64,000 nt of DNA, taken from Lumbricus terrestris. Lineage: Eukaryota; Annelida; Clitellata; Crassiclitellata; Lumbricidae. The translations under genes were made by a program, and so were the position numbers. The notes under the pieces were generated by a model. It saw only the letters and a list, made by a program, of their open reading frames with translations. It made no database searches and was not told the DNA's origin. Position 1 is the first letter of the stretch, and every line of letters starts with the position of its first letter. Location of the stretch: assembly GCA_949752735.1 (NCBI GenBank), contig OX457042.1, positions 32,774,289 through 32,838,288 of the forward strand, written 5' to 3'. Below are positions 22,122 to 37,100 of the stretch, piece after piece.

Positions 22122-25100
22122 TCTGTTTCTGTCGGTCTCTGTGTCTGACTGTACATCTGTCTGCCTATGTATCTCTGTCGCTATCTGTGTCTGACTGTAG
22201 ATCTGTCTGCCTATCTCTTTCGGTCGCTATCTGTGTCTGACTGTGGATTTTTCTGCTTATCTCTTTCGGTCGCTATCTGTGTCTGACTGTAGATCTGTCT
22301 GCCTATCTCTTTTTGTCGCTATCTGTGTCTGACTGTAGATCTGTCTGCCTATCTCTGTTTATGTCGCTATCTGTGTCTGACTGTAGATCTGTCTGCCTAT
22401 CCTTTTCTGTCGCTATCTGTGTCTGACTGTAGATTTGTCTGCTTATCTCTTTCTGTCACTCTCTGTGTCTGACTAGATTTGTCTGCTTATCCCTTTCTGT
22501 TGCTATCTGTGTCTGACTGTAGATCTCTCTGCCTATCTCTGTTTCTGTCCCTATCTGTGTCTGACTGTAGATTTTTCTGCTTATCTCTGTTTCTGTCGGT
22601 CTCTGTGTCTGACTGTACATCTGTCTGCCTATGTATCTCTGTCGCTATCTGTGTCTGACTGTAGATCTGTCTGCCTATCTCTTTCGGTCGCTATCTGTGT
22701 CTGACTGTGGATTTTTCTGCTTATCTCTTTTGGTCGCTATCTGTGTCTGACTGTAGATCTGTCTGCCTATCTCTTTTTGTCGCTATCTGTGTCTGACTGT
22801 AGATCTGTCTGCCTATCTCTGTTTATGTCGCTATCTGTGTCTGACTGTAGATCTGTCTGCTTATCTCTTTCGGTCGCTATCTGTGTCTGACTGTAGATCT
22901 GTCTGCCTATCTCTTTTTGTCGCTATCTGTGTCTGACTGTAGATCTGTTTGCCTATCTCTGTTTCTGTCGCTATCTGTGTCTGACTGTAGATCTGTCTGC
23001 CTATCTCTTTCGGTCGCTATCTGTGTCTGACTGTAGATTTGTCTGCTTACCTATTTTTGTCGCTGTCTGTGTCTGACTGTAGATTTGTCTGCTTATCTCT
23101 TTCTGTCAGTCTCTGTGTCTGACTAGATTTGTCTGCTTATCCCTTTCTGTTGCTATCTGTGTCTGACTGTAGATCTCTCTGCCTATCTCTGTTTCTGTCG
23201 CTATCTGTGTCTGACTGTAGATTTGTCTGCCTATCTCTGTTTCTGTCGCTATCTGTGTCTGACTGTAGATTTGTCAGCTTGTCTCTTTCGGTCGCTATCT
23301 GTGTCTGACTGTAAATTTGTCTGCTTATCTCTTTCGGTCGCTATCGGTGTCTGACTGTAGATTTGTCTGCTTATCTCTGTTTCTGTCGCTATCTGTGTCT
23401 GACTGTAGATTTGTCTGCTTATCTCTTTCTGTCGCTCTCTGTGTCTGACTGTAGATTTGTCTGCCTATCTCTGTTTCTGTCGCTATCTGTGTCTGACTGT
23501 AGATTTGTCTGCTTACCTATTTTTGTCGCTGTCTGTGTCTGACTGTAGATTTGTCTGCTTATCTCTTTCGGTCGCTATCTGTGTCTGACTGTAGATTTGT
23601 CTGCCTACCTTAGTTTCTGTCGCTATCTGTGTCTGACTGTGGATTTGTCTGCCTATCTCTTTCTGTCGCTCTCTGTGTCTGACTGTAGATTTGTCTGCCT
23701 ATCTCTGTTTCTGTCGCTATCTGTGTCTGACTGTAGATTTGTCTGCTTACCTATTTTTGTCGCTGTCTGTGTCTGACTGTAGATTTGTCTGCTTATCTCT
23801 TTCGGTCGCTATCTGTGTCTGACTGTAGATTTGTCTGCCTATCTCTTTCGGTCGCTATCTGTGTCTGACTGTAGATTTGTCTGCCTATTTCTGTTTCTGT
23901 CGCTATCTGTGTCTGGCTGTTGATTTGTCTGCTTATCTCTTTCGGTCGCTATCTGTGTCTGACTAGATTTGTCTGCCTATCTCTGTTTCTGTCGCTATCT
24001 GTGTCTGACTGTTGATTTGTCTGCTTATCTCTTTCGGTCGCTATCTGTGTCTGACTGTAGATTTGTCTGCCTATTTCTGTTTCTGTCGCTATCTGTGTCT
24101 GGCTGTTGATTTGTCTGCTTATCTCTTTCGGTCGCTATCTGTGTCTGACTAGATTTGTCTGCCTATCTCTGTTTCTGTCGCTATCTGTGTCTGACTGTTG
24201 ATTTGTCTGCTTATCTCTTTCGGTCGCTATCTGTGTCTGACTGTAGATTTGTCTGCCTATCTCTGTTTCTGTTGCTATCTGTGTCTTAGTGTAGATTTGT
24301 CTGCTTATGTCTTCGGGTCGCTATCTGTGTCTGACTGCAGATCTGTCTGCTTATCTCGTTCTGTCGCTATCTGTGTCTGACTGTAGATCTGTCTGACTAT
24401 CTGTTTCGATCGCTGTCTGTGTCTGACTGTAGATTTTTCTGCTTATCTCTGTTTCTGTCGGTCTCTGTGTCTGACTGTACATCTGTCTGCCTATGTATCT
24501 CTGTCGCTATCTGTGTCTGACTGTAGATCTGTCTGCCTATCTCTTTCGGTCGCTATCTGTGTCTGACTGTGGATTTTTCTGCTTATCTCTTTCGGTCGCT
24601 ATCGGTGTCTGACTGTAGATTTGTCTGCATATCTCTGTTACTGTTGCTATCTGTGTCTGACTGTAGATCTGTCTGCGTATCTCTTTTTGTCGCTATCTGT
24701 GTCTGACTGTAGTTCTGTCTGCTTATCTCTTTCTGTCGCTATCTGTGTCTGACTGTAGATTTTTCTGCCTATCTCTGTTACTGTTGCTATCTGTGTCTGA
24801 CTGTAGATCTGTCTGCCTATCTCTTTCGGTCGCTATCTGTGTCTGACTGTTGATTTGTCTGCTTATCTCTTTCGGTCGCTATCTGTGTCTGACTGTAGAT
24901 TTGTCTGCCTATCTCTGTTTCTGTCGCTCTCTGTGTATGACTGTACATCTGTCTGCCCATCTTTCTCTGTCACTATCTTTGTCTGACTGTAGATTTGTCT
25001 GCCTATCTCTGTTTCTGTCGCTCTCTGTGTCTGACTGTACATCTGTCTGCCCATCTTTCTCTGTCACTATCTTTGTCTGACTGTAGATTTGTCTGCCTAT

Positions 25101-28100
25101 CTCTGTTTCTGTCGCTCTCTGTGTCTGACTGTACATCTGTCTGCCCATCTTTCTCTGTCACTATCTTTGTCTGACTGTAGATTTTGTCTGCTTACCTATT
25201 TCTATCGCTGTCTGTGTCTGACTGTTGATTTGTCTGCTTATCTCTTTCGGTCGCTATCTGTGTCTGACTGTAGATTTGTCTGCTTATCTCGTTCTGTCGC
25301 TCTCTGTGTCTGACTGTAGATTTGTCTGCATATCTCTGTTTCTGTCGCTCTCTGTGTCTGACTGTACATCTGTCTGCCCATCTTTCTCTGTCACTATCTT
25401 TGTCTGACTGTGGATTTGTCTGCCTATCTCTTTGGGTCGCTATCTGTGTCTGACTGTAGATTTTTTTTGCCTATCTCTGTTTCTGTCGCTCTCTGTGTCT
25501 GACTGTACATCTGTCTGCCTATCTATCTCTGTCGCTATCTGTGTCTGACTGTGGATTTGTCTGCCTATCTCTTTCGGTCGCTATCTGTGTCTGACTGTAG
25601 ATTTTTCTGCTTATCTTTTTCTGTCGCTATCTGGATCTGACTGTAGATTTGTCTGCCCATCTCTGTTTCTGTCACTCTCTGTGTCTGACTGTAAATTTGT
25701 GTGCTTATTTCTTTCGGTCGCTATCTGTGTCTGACTGTAGATTTGTCTGGCTATCTCTCTTTCGGTCGCTATCTGTGTCTGACTGTAGATTTGTCTGCCT
25801 ATCTCTGTTTCTGTCGCTATCTGTGTCTGACCGTAGATTTGTCTGCTTATCTCTTTCGGTCGCTCTCTGTGTCTGACTGTAGATTTGTCTGCTTATCTCT
25901 TTCTGTCGCTCTCTGTGTCTGACTGTTGATTTGTCTGCTTATCTCTTTCGGTCGCTATCTGTGTCTGACTGTAGATTTGTCTGCCTATCTCTGTTTCTGT
26001 CGCTATCTGTGTCTGACTGTAGATTTGTCTGCCTATCTCTGTTTCTGTCGCTATCTGTGTCTGACTGTTGATTTGTCTGCTTATCTCTTTCGGTCGCTAT
26101 CTGTGTCTGACTGTAGATTTGTCTGCCTATCTCTGTTTCTGTCGCTATCTGTGTCTGACTGTTGTTTTGTCTGCTTATCTCTTTCGGTCGCTATCTGTGT
26201 CTGACTGTAGATTTGTCTGCCTATCTCTGTTTCTGTCGCTATCTGTGTCTGACTGTTGATTTGTCTGCTTATCTCTTTCGGTCGCTATCTGTGTCTGACT
26301 GTAGATTTGTCTGCCTATCTCTGTTTCTGTCGCTATCTGTGTCTGACTGTAGATTTGTCTGCTTACCTATTTCTGTCGCTGTCTGTGTCTGACTGTAGAT
26401 TTGTCTGCTTATCTCTTTCGGTTGCTATCTGTGTCTGACTGTAGATTTGTCTGCTTATCTCTTTCGGTCGCTATCTGTGTCTGACTGTTGATTTGTCTGC
26501 TTATCTCTTTCGGTCGCTATCTGTGTCTTTCTGTAGATTTGTCTGCTTATGTCTTTGGGTCGCTATCTGTGTCTGACTGTAGATCTGTCTGCTTATCTCG
26601 TTCTGTCGCTATCTGTGTCTGACTGTAGATCTGTCTGCTTATCTCGTTCTGTCGCTATCTGTGTCTGACTGTAGATTTGTCTGCCTATCTCTGTTTCTGT
26701 CGCTCTCTGTGTCTGACTGTAGATTTGTCTGCCTATCTCTGTTTCTGTCGCTATCTGTGTCTGACTGTAGATTTGTCTGCTTATCTCTTTCGGTCGCTAT
26801 CTGTGTCTGACTGTAGATTTGTCTGCTTATCTCTTTCTGTCGCTATCTGTGTCTGACTGTAGATTTGTCTGCCTATCTATCTCTGTCGCTATCTGTGTCT
26901 ATCTGTTGATTTGTCTGCCTATCTCTTTCGGTCGCTATCTGTGTCTGACTGTTGATTTGTCTGCTTATCTCTTTCGGTCGTTATCTGTGTCTGACTGTAG
27001 ATTTGTCTGCTTATCTCTTTCGGTCGCTCTCTGTGTCTGACTGTTGATTTGTCTGCTTATCTCTTTCGGTCGCTATCTGTGTCTGACTGTGGATTTGTTT
27101 GCCTATATCTGTTTCTGTCGCTATCTGTGTCTGACTGTAGATCTGTCTGCCTATCTCTTTCTGTCGCTATCTGTGTCTGACTGTAGATTTGTCTGCTTAT
27201 CTCTTTGGGTCGCTATCTGTGTCTGACTGTAGATCTGTCTGCTTATCTCATTCTGTCGCTTTCTGTGTCTGACTGTAGTTTTGTCTGCCTATCTCTTTCT
27301 GTCGCTATCTGTGTCTGACTGTAGATTTGTCTGCTTACCTATTTCTGTCGCTGTCTGTGTCTGACTGTAGATTTGTCTGCTTATCTCTTTCGGTTGCTAT
27401 CTGTGTCTGACTGTTGATTTGTCTGCTTATCTCTTTCGGTCGCTATCTGTGTCTGACTGTAGATTTGTCTGCCTATCTCTGTTTCTGTCGCTATCTGTGT
27501 CTGACTGTAGATCTTTCTGCTTATCTCTTTCGGTCGCTATCTGTGTCTGACTGTAGATCTGTCTGCCTATCTCTTTCGCTATCTGTGTCTGACTGTTGAT
27601 TTGTCTGCTTATCTCTTTCGGTCCCTATGTGTGTCTGAATGTAGATTTTTCTGCTTATCTCTTTCGGTCGCTATCTGTGTCTGACTGTAGATTTGTCTGC
27701 TTATCTCTTTCGGTCGCTATCTGTGTCTTACTGTAGATTTGTCTGCTTATCTCTTTCGGTCGCTATCTGTGTCTGACTGTAGATTTGTCTGCTTATCTCT
27801 GTTTCTGTCGCTCTCTGTGTCTGACTGTAGATTTGTCTGCATATCTCTGTTTCTGTCGCTCTCTGTGTCTCTACTGTACATCTGTCTGCCCATCTTTCTC
27901 TGTCACTATCTTTGTCTGACTGTTGTTTTGTCTGCTTATCTCTTTCGGTCGCTATCTGTGTCTGACTGTAGATTTGTCTGCTTATCTCTGTTTCTGTCGC
28001 TATCTGTGTCTGACTGTTGATTTGTCTGCTTATCTCTTTCGGTCGCTATCTGTGTCTGACTGTTGATTTGTCTGCTTATCTCTTTCGGTCGCTATCTGTG

Positions 28101-31100
28101 TCTGACTGTAGATTTGTCTGCCTATCTCTGTTTCTGTCGCTATCTGTGTCTGACTGTAGATTTGTCTGCTTACCTATTTCTGTCGCTGTCTGTGTCTGAC
28201 TGTAGATTTGTCTGCTTATCTCTTTCGGTTGCTATCTGTGTATGACTGTAGATTTGTCTGCTTATCTCTTTCGGTCGCTATCTGTGTCTGACTGTTGATT
28301 TGTCTGCTTATCTCTTTCGGTCGCTATCTGTGTCTTTCTGTAGATTTGTCTGCTTATGTCTTTGGGTCGCTATCTGTGTCTGACTGTAGATCTGTCTGCT
28401 TATCTCGTTCTGTCGCTATCTGTGTCTGACTGTAGATCTGTCTGCTTATCTCGTTCTGTCGCTATCTGTGTCTGACTGTAGATTTGTCTGCCTATCTCTG
28501 TTTCTGTCGCTCTCTGTGTCTGACTGTAGATTTGTCTGCCTATCTCTGTTTCTGTCGCTATCTGTGTCTGACTGTAGATTTGTCTGCTTATCTCTTTCGG
28601 TCGCTATCTGTGTCTGACTGTAGATTTGTCTGCTTATCTCTTTCTGTCGCTATCTGTGTCTGACTGTAGATTTGTCTGCCTATCTATCTCTGTCGCTATC
28701 TGTGTCAAACTGTTGATTTGTCTGCCTATCTCTTTCGGTCGCTATCTGTGTCTGACTGTTGATTTGTCTGCTTATCTCTTTCGGTCGTTATCTGTGTCTG
28801 ACTGTAGATTTGTCTGCTTATCTCTTTCGGTCGCTCTCTGTGTCTGACTGTTGATTTGTCTGCTTATCTCTTTCGGTCGCTATCTGTGTCTGACTGTGGA
28901 TTTGTCTGCCTATATCTGTTTCTGTCGCTATCTGTGTCTGACTGTAGATCTGTCTGCCTATCTCTTTCTGTCGCTATCTGTGTCTGACTGTAGATTTGTC
29001 TGCTTATCTCTTTGGGTCGCTATCTGTGTCTGACTGTAGATCTGTCTGCTTATCTCATTCTGTCGCTTTCTGTGTCTGACTGTAGTTTTGTCTGCCTATC
29101 TCTTTCTGTCGCTATCTGTGTCTGACTGTAGATTTGTCTGCTTACCTATTTCTGTCGCTGTCTGTGTCTGACTGTAGATTTGTCTGCTTATCTCTTTCGG
29201 TTGCTATCTGTGTCTGACTGTTGATTTGTCTGCTTATCTCTTTCGGTCGCTATCTGTGTCTGACTGTAGATTTGTCTGCCTATCTCTGTTTCTGTCGCTA
29301 TCTGTGTCTGACTGTAGATCTTTCTGCTTATCTCTTTCGGTCGCTATCTGTGTCTGACTGTAGATCTGTCTGCCTATCTCTTTCGCTATCTGTGTCTGAC
29401 TGTTGATTTGTCTGCTTATCTCTTTCGGTCCCTATGTGTGTCTGAATGTAGATTTTTCTGCTTATCTTTTTCGGTCGCTATCTGTGTCTGACTGTAGATT
29501 TGTCTGCTTATCTCTTTCGGTCGCTATCTGTGTCTGACTGTTGATTTGTCTGCTTATCTCTTTCGGTCGCTATCTGTGTCTGACTGTAGATTTGTCTGCC
29601 TATCTCTGTTTCTTTCGCTATCTGTGTCTGACTGTAGATTTGTCTGCCTATCTCTTTCGCTATCTGTGTCTGACTGTAGATCTGTCTGCCTATCTCTTGT
29701 CTGACTGTAGATTTGTCTGCTTATCTCTTTCGGTCGCTACCTGTGTCTGACTGTAGATTTGTCTGCTTATCTCTTTCGGTCGCTACCTGTGTCTGACTGT
29801 AGATTTGTCTGCTTATCTCTTTCGGTCGCTATCTGTGTCTGACTGTAGATTTGTCTGCTTATCTCTTTCGGTCGCTATCTGTGTCTGACTGTTGATTTGT
29901 CTGCTTATCTCTGTTGTCTGTCACTCTCTGTGTCTGACTAGATTTGTCTGTTTATCTCTTTCGGTCGCTCTCTGTGTCTGACTGTAGATTTGTCTGCCTA
30001 TCTCTGTTTCTGTCGCTATCTGTGTCTGACTGTAGATCTGTCTGCCTATCTCTTTCTGTCGCTATCTGTGTCTGACTGTAGATCTGTCTGCTTACCTATT
30101 TTTGTCGCTGTCTGTGTCTGACTGTAGATCTGTCTGCCTATCTCTGTTTCTGTCGCTATCTGTGTCTGACTGTAGATTTGTCTGCTTATGTCTTTGGGTC
30201 GCTATCGGTGTCTGACTGTAGATTTTGTCTGCTTACCTATTTCTATCGCTGTCTGTGTCTGACTGTTGATTTGTCTGCTTATCTCTTTCGGTCGCTATCT
30301 GTGTCTGACTGTAGATTTGTCTGCTTATCTCGTTCTGTCGCTCTCTGTGTCTGACTGTAGATTTGTCTGCATATCTCTGTTTCTGTCGCTCTCTGTGTCT
30401 GACTGTACATCTGTCTGCCCTTCTTTCTCTGTCACTATCTTTGTCTGACTGTGGATTTGTCTGGCTATCTCTCTTTCGGTCGCTATCTGTGTCTGACTGT
30501 AGATTTGTCTGCTTATCTCTTTCGGTCGCTATCTGTGTCTGACTGTTGATTTGTCTGCTTATCTCTGTTGTCTGTCGCTCTCTGTGTCTGACTAGATTTG
30601 TCTGTTTATCTCTTTCGGTCGCTCTCTGTGTCTGACTGTAGATTTGTCTGCCTATCTCTGTTTCTGTCGCTATCTGTGTCTGACTGTAGATCTGTATGCC
30701 TATCTCTTTCTGTCGCTATCTGTGTCTGACTGTAGATCTGTCTGCTTACCTATTTTTGTCGCTGTCTGTGTCTGACTGTAGATCTCTCTGCCTATCTCTG
30801 TTTCTGTCGCTATCTGTGTCTGACTGTAGATTTGTCTGCTTATGTCTTTGGGTCGCTATCGGTGTCTGACTGTAGATTTTGTCTGCTTACCTATTTCTAT
30901 CGCTGTCTGTGTCTGACTGTTGATTTGTCTGCTTATCTCTTTCGGTCGCTATCTTTGTCTGACTGTGGATTTGTCTGCCTATCTCTTTGGGTCGCTATCT
31001 GTGTCTGACTGTAGATTTTTTTTGCTTATCTCTGTTTCTGTCGCTCTCTGTGTCTGACTGTACATCTGTCTGCTTATCTCGTTCTGTCGCTATCTGTGTC

Positions 31101-34100
31101 TGACTGTAGATTTGTCTGCCTATCCTTTTCTGTCGCTATCTGTGTCTGACTGTAGATTTGTCTTCTTACCTATTTTTGTCGCTGTCTGTGTCTGACTGTA
31201 GATTTGTCTGCTTATCTCTTTCTGTCACTCTCTGTGTCTGACTAGATTTGTCTGCTTATCCCTTTCTGTCGCTATCTGTGTCTGACTGTAGATCTCTCTG
31301 CCTATCTCTGTTTCTGTCGCTATCTGTGTCTGACTGTAGAATTGTCTGCCTATCTCTCTGTTTCTGTCGCTATCTGTGTCTGACTGTAGATTTGTCAGCT
31401 TATCTCTGTTTCTGTCGCTCTCTATGTCTGACTAGATTTGTCTGCCTATCTCTTTCTGTCGCTCTCTGTGTCTGACTGTAGATTTGTCTGCCTATCTCTG
31501 TTTCTGTCGCTATCTGTGTCTGACTGTAGATTTGTCTGCTTATCTCTTTCGGTCGCTATCTGTGTCTGACTGTAGATCTGTCTGCCTATCCTTTTCTGTC
31601 GCTATCTGTGTCTGACTGTAGATTTGTCTGCTTACCTATTTTTGTCGCTGTCTGTGTCTGTCTGTAGATTTGTCTGCTTATCTCTTTCTGTCACTCTCTG
31701 TGTCTGACTAGATTTGTCTGCTTATCCCTTTCTGTTGCTATCTGTGTCTGACTGTAGATCTCTCTGCCTATCTCTGTTTCTGTCGCTATCTGTGTCTGAC
31801 TGTAGATTTGTCTGCCTATCTCTGTTTCTGTCGCTATCTGTGTCTGACTGTAGATTTGTCAGCTTGTCTCTTTCGGTCGCTATCTGTGTCTGACTGTAGA
31901 TTTGTCTGCTTATCTCTTTCGGTCGCTATCTGTGTCTGACTGTAGATTTGTCTGCCTATCTCTGTTTCTTTCGCTATCTGTGTCTGACTGTAGATTTGTC
32001 TGCCTATCTCTTTCGCTATCTGTGTCTGACTGTAGATCTGTCTGCCTATCTCTTGTCTGACTGTAGATTTGTCTGCTTATCTCTTTCGGTCGCTACCTGT
32101 GTCTGACTGTAGATTTGTCTGCTTATCTCTTTCGGTCGCTACCTGTGTCTGACTGTAGATTTGTCTGCTTATCTCTTTCGGTCGCTATCTGTGTCTGACT
32201 GTAGATTTGTCTGCTTATCTCTTTCGGTCGCTATCTGTGTCTGACTGTTGATTTGTCTGCTTATCTCTGTTGTCTGTCGCTCTCTGTGTCTGACTAGATT
32301 TGTCTGTTTATCTCTTTCGGTCGCTCTCTGTGTCTGACTGTAGATTTGTCTGCCTATCTCTGTTTCTGTCGCTATCTGTGTCTGACTGTAGATCTGTCTG
32401 CCTATCTCTTTCTGTCGCTATCTGTGTCTGACTGTAGATCTGTCTGCTTACCTATTTTTGTCGCTGTCTGTGTCTGACTGTAGATCTGTCTGCCTATCTC
32501 TGTTTCTGTCGCTATCTGTGTCTGACTGTAGATTTGTCTGCTTATGTCTTTGGGTCGCTATCGGTGTCTGACTGTAGATTTTGTCTGCTTACCTATTTCT
32601 ATCGCTGTCTGTGTCTGACTGTTGATTTGTCTGCTTATCTCTTTCGGTCGCTATCTGTGTCTGACTGTAGATTTGTCTGCTTATCTCGTTCTGTCGCTCT
32701 CTGTGTCTGACTGTAGATTTGTCTGCATATCTCTGTTTCTGTCGCTCTCTGTGTCTGACTGTACATCTGTCTGCCCTTCTTTCTCTGTCACTATCTTTGT
32801 CTGACTGTGGATTTGTCTGGCTATCTCTCTTTCGGTCGCTATCTGTGTCTGACTGTAGATTTGTCTGCTTATCTCTTTCGGTCGCTATCTGTGTCTGACT
32901 GTTGATTTGTCTGCTTATCTCTGTTGTCTGTCGCTCTCTGTGTCTGACTAGATTTGTCTGTTTATCTCTTTCGGTCGATCTCTGTGTCTGACTGTAGATT
33001 TGTCTGCCTATCTCTGTTTCTGTCGCTATCTGTGTCTGACTGTAGATCTGTCTGCCTATCTCTTTCTGTCGCTATCTGTGTCTGACTGTAGATCTGTCTG
33101 CTTACCTATTTTTGTCGCTGTCTGTGTCTGACTGTAGATCTCTCTGCCTATCTCTGTTTCTGTCGCTATCTGTGTCTGACTGTAGATTTGTCTGCTTATG
33201 TCTTTGGGTCGCTATCGGTGTCTGACTGTAGATTTTGTCTGCTTACCTATTTCTATCGCTGTCTGTGTCTGACTGTTGATTTGTCTGCTTATCTCTTTCG
33301 GTCGCTATCTTTGTCTGACTGTGGATTTGTCTGCCTATCTCTTTGGGTCGCTATCTGTGTCTGACTGTAGATTTTTTTTGCTTATCTCTGTTTCTGTCGC
33401 TCTCTGTGTCTGACTGTACATCTGTCTGCTTATCTCGTTCTGTCGCTATCTGTGTCTGACTGTAGATTTGTCTGCCTATCCTTTTCTGTCGCTATCTGTG
33501 TCTGACTGTAGATTTGTCTGCTTACCTATTTTTGTCGCTGTCTGTGTCTGACTGTAGATTTGTCTGCTTATCTCTTTCTGTCACTCTCTGTGTCTGACTA
33601 GATTTGTCTGCTTATCCCTTTCTGTCGCTATCTGTGTCTGACTGTAGATCTCTCTGCCTATCTCTGTTTCTGTCGCTATCTGTGTCTGACTGTAGAATTG
33701 TCTGCCTATCTCTCTGTTTCTGTCGCTATCTGTGTCTGACTGTAGATTTGTCAGCTTATCTCTGTTTCTGTCGCTCTCTATGTCTGACTAGATTTGTCTG
33801 CCTATCTCTTTCTGTCGCTCTCTGTGTCTGACTGTAGATTTGTCTGCCTATCTCTGTTTCTGTCGCTATCTGTGTCTGACTGTAGATTTGTCTGCTTATC
33901 TCTTTCGGTCGCTATCTGTGTCTGACTGTAGATCTGTCTGCCTATCCTTTTCTGTCGCTATCTGTGTCTGACTGTAGATTTGTCTGCTTACCTATTTTTG
34001 TCGCTGTCTGTGTCTGTCTGTAGATTTGTCTGCTTATCTCTTTCTGTCACTCTCTGTGTCTGACTAGATTTGTCTGCTTATCCCTTTCTGTTGCTATCTG

Positions 34101-37100
34101 TGTCTGACTGTAGATCTCTCTGCCTATCTCTGTTTCTGTCGCTATCTGTGTCTGACTGTAGATTTGTCTGCCTATCTCTGTTTCTGTCGCTATCTGTGTC
34201 TGACTGTAGATTTGTCAGCTTGTCTCTTTCGGTCGCTATCTGTGTCTGACTGTAGATTTGTCTGCTTATCTCTTTCGGTCGCTATCGGTGTCTGACTGTA
34301 GATTTGTCTGCTTATCTCTGTTTCTGTCGCTATCTGTGTCTGACTGTATATTTGTCTGCTTATCTCTTTCTTTCGCTCTCTGTGTCTGACTGTAGATTTG
34401 TCTGCCTATCTCTGTTTCTGTCGCTATCTGTGTCTGACTGTAGATTTGTCTGCTTACCTATTTTTGTCGCTGTCTGTGTCTGACTGTAGATTTGTCTGCT
34501 TATCTCTTTCGGTCGCTATCTGTGTCTGACTGTAGATTTGTCTGCCTACCTTAGTTTCTGTCGCTATCTGTGTCTGACTGTGGATTTGTCTGAATATCTC
34601 TTTGGGTCGCTATCTGTGTCTGACTGTAGATTTTTCTGCTTATCTCTGTTTCTGTCGCTCACTGTGTCTGACTGTACATCTGTCTGCCTATCTATCTCTG
34701 TCGCTATCTGTGTCTGACTGTGGATTTGTCTGCCTATTTCTTTCGGTCGCTATCTGTGTCTGACTGTAGATTTGTCTGCCTATCTCTGTTTCTGTCGCTA
34801 TCTGTGTCTGGCTGTTGATTTGTCTGCTTATCTCTTTCGGTCGCTATCTGTGTCTGACTAGATTTGTCTGCCTATCTCTGTTTCTGTCGCTATCTGTGTC
34901 TGACTGTTGATTTGTCTGCTTATCTCTTTCGGTCGCTATCTGTGTCTGACTGTAGATTTGTCTGCCTATCTCTGTTTCTGTTGCTATCTGTGTCTTAGTG
35001 TAGATTTGTCTGCTTATGTCTTTGGGTCGCTATCTGTGTCTGACTGCAGATCTGTCTGCTTATCTCGTTCTGTCGCTATCTGTGTCTGACTGTAGATCTG
35101 TCTGACTATCTGTTTCGATCGCTGTCTGTGTCTGACTGTAGATTTTTCTGCTTATCTCTGTTTCTGTCGGTCTCTGTGTCTGACTGTACATCTGTCTGCC
35201 TATGTATCTCTGTCGCTATCTGTGTCTGACTGTAGATCTGTCTGCCTATCTCTTTCGGTCGCTATCTGTGTCTGACTGTGGATTTTTCTGCTTATCTCTT
35301 TCGGTCGCTATCTGTGTCTGACTGTAGATCTGTCTGCCTATCTCTTTTTGTCGCTATCTGTGTCTGACTGTAGATCTGTCTGCCTATCTCTGTTTATGTC
35401 GCTATCTGTGTCTGACTGTAGATCTGTCTGCTTATCTCTTTCGGTCGCTATCTGTGTCTGACTGTAGATCTGTCTGCCTATCTCTTTTTGTCGCTATCTG
35501 TGTCTGACTGTAGATCTGTCTGCCTATCTCTGTTTCTGTCGCTATCTGTGTCTGACTGTAGATCTGTCTGCTTATCTCTTTCTGTCGCTATCTGTGTCTG
35601 ACTGTAGATTTTTCTGCCTATCTCTGTTACTGTTGCTATCTGTGTCTGACTGTAGATCTGTCTGCCTATCTCTTTCGGTCGCTATCTGTGTCTGACTGTA
35701 GATCTGTCTGCCTATCTCTTTCGGTCGCTATCTGTGTCTGACTGTAGATTTGTCTGCTTACCTATTTTTGTCGCTGTCTGTGTATGACTGTAGATTTGTC
35801 TGCTTATCTCTTTCTGTCACTCTCTGTGTCTGACTAGATTTGTCTGCTTATCCCTTTCTGTTGCTATCTGTGTCTGACTGTAGATCTCTCTGCCTATCTC
35901 TGTTTCTGTCGCTATCTGTGTCTGACTGTAGATTTGTCTGCCTATCTCTGTTTCTGTCGCTATCTGTGTCTGACTGTAGATTTGTCAGCTTGTCTCTTTC
36001 GGTCGCTATCTGTGTCTGACTGTAGATTTGTCTGCTTATCTCTTTCGGTCGCTATCGGTGTCTGACTGTAGATTTGTCTGCTTATCTCTGTTTCTGTCGC
36101 TATCTGTGTCTGACTGTAGATTTGTCTGCTTATCTCTTTCGGTCGCTCTCTGTGTCTGACTGTAGATTTGTCTGCTTATCTCTTTCTGTCGCTCTCTGTG
36201 TCTGACTGTTGATTTGTCTGCTTATCTCTTTCGGTCGCTATCTGTGTCTGACTGTAGATTTGTCTGCCTATCTCTGTTTCTGTCGCTATCTGTGTCTGAC
36301 TGTAGATTTGTCTGCCTATCTCTGTTTCTGTCGCTATCTGTGTCTGACTGTTGATTTGTCTGCTTATCTCTTTCGGTCGCTATCTGTGTCTGACTGTAGA
36401 TTTGTCTGCCTATCTCTGTTTCTGTCGCTATCTGTGTCTGACTGTTGTTTTGTCTGCTTATCTCTTTCGGTCGCTATCTGTGTCTGACTGTAGATTTGTC
36501 TGCCTATCTCTGTTTCTGTCGCTATCTGTGTCTGACTGTTGATTTGTCTGCTTATCTCTTTCGGTCGCTATCTGTGTCTGACTGTTGATTTGTCTGCTTA
36601 TCTCTTTCGGTCGCTATCTGTGTCTGACTGTAGATTTGTCTGCCTATCTCTGTTTCTGTCGCTATCTGTGTCTGACTGTAGATTTGTCTGCTTACCTATT
36701 TCTGTCGCTGTCTGTGTCTGACTGTAGATTTGTCTGCTTATCTCTTTCGGTTGCTATCTGTGTCTGACTGTAGATTTGTCTGCTTATCTCTTTCGGTCGC
36801 TATCTGTGTCTGACTGTTGATTTGTCTGCTTATCTCTTTCGGTCGCTATCTGTGTCTTTCTGTAGATTTGTCTGCTTATGTCTTTGGGTCGCTATCTGTG
36901 TCTGACTGTAGATCTGTCTGCTTATCTCGTTCTGTCGCTATCTGTGTCTGACTGTAGATCTGTCTGCTTATCTCGTTCTGTCGCTATCTGTGTCTGACTG
37001 TAGATTTGTCTGCCTATCTCTGTTTCTGTCGCTCTCTGTGTCTGACTGTAGATTTGTCTGCCTATCTCTCTTTCGGTCGCTATCTGTGTCTGACTGTTGA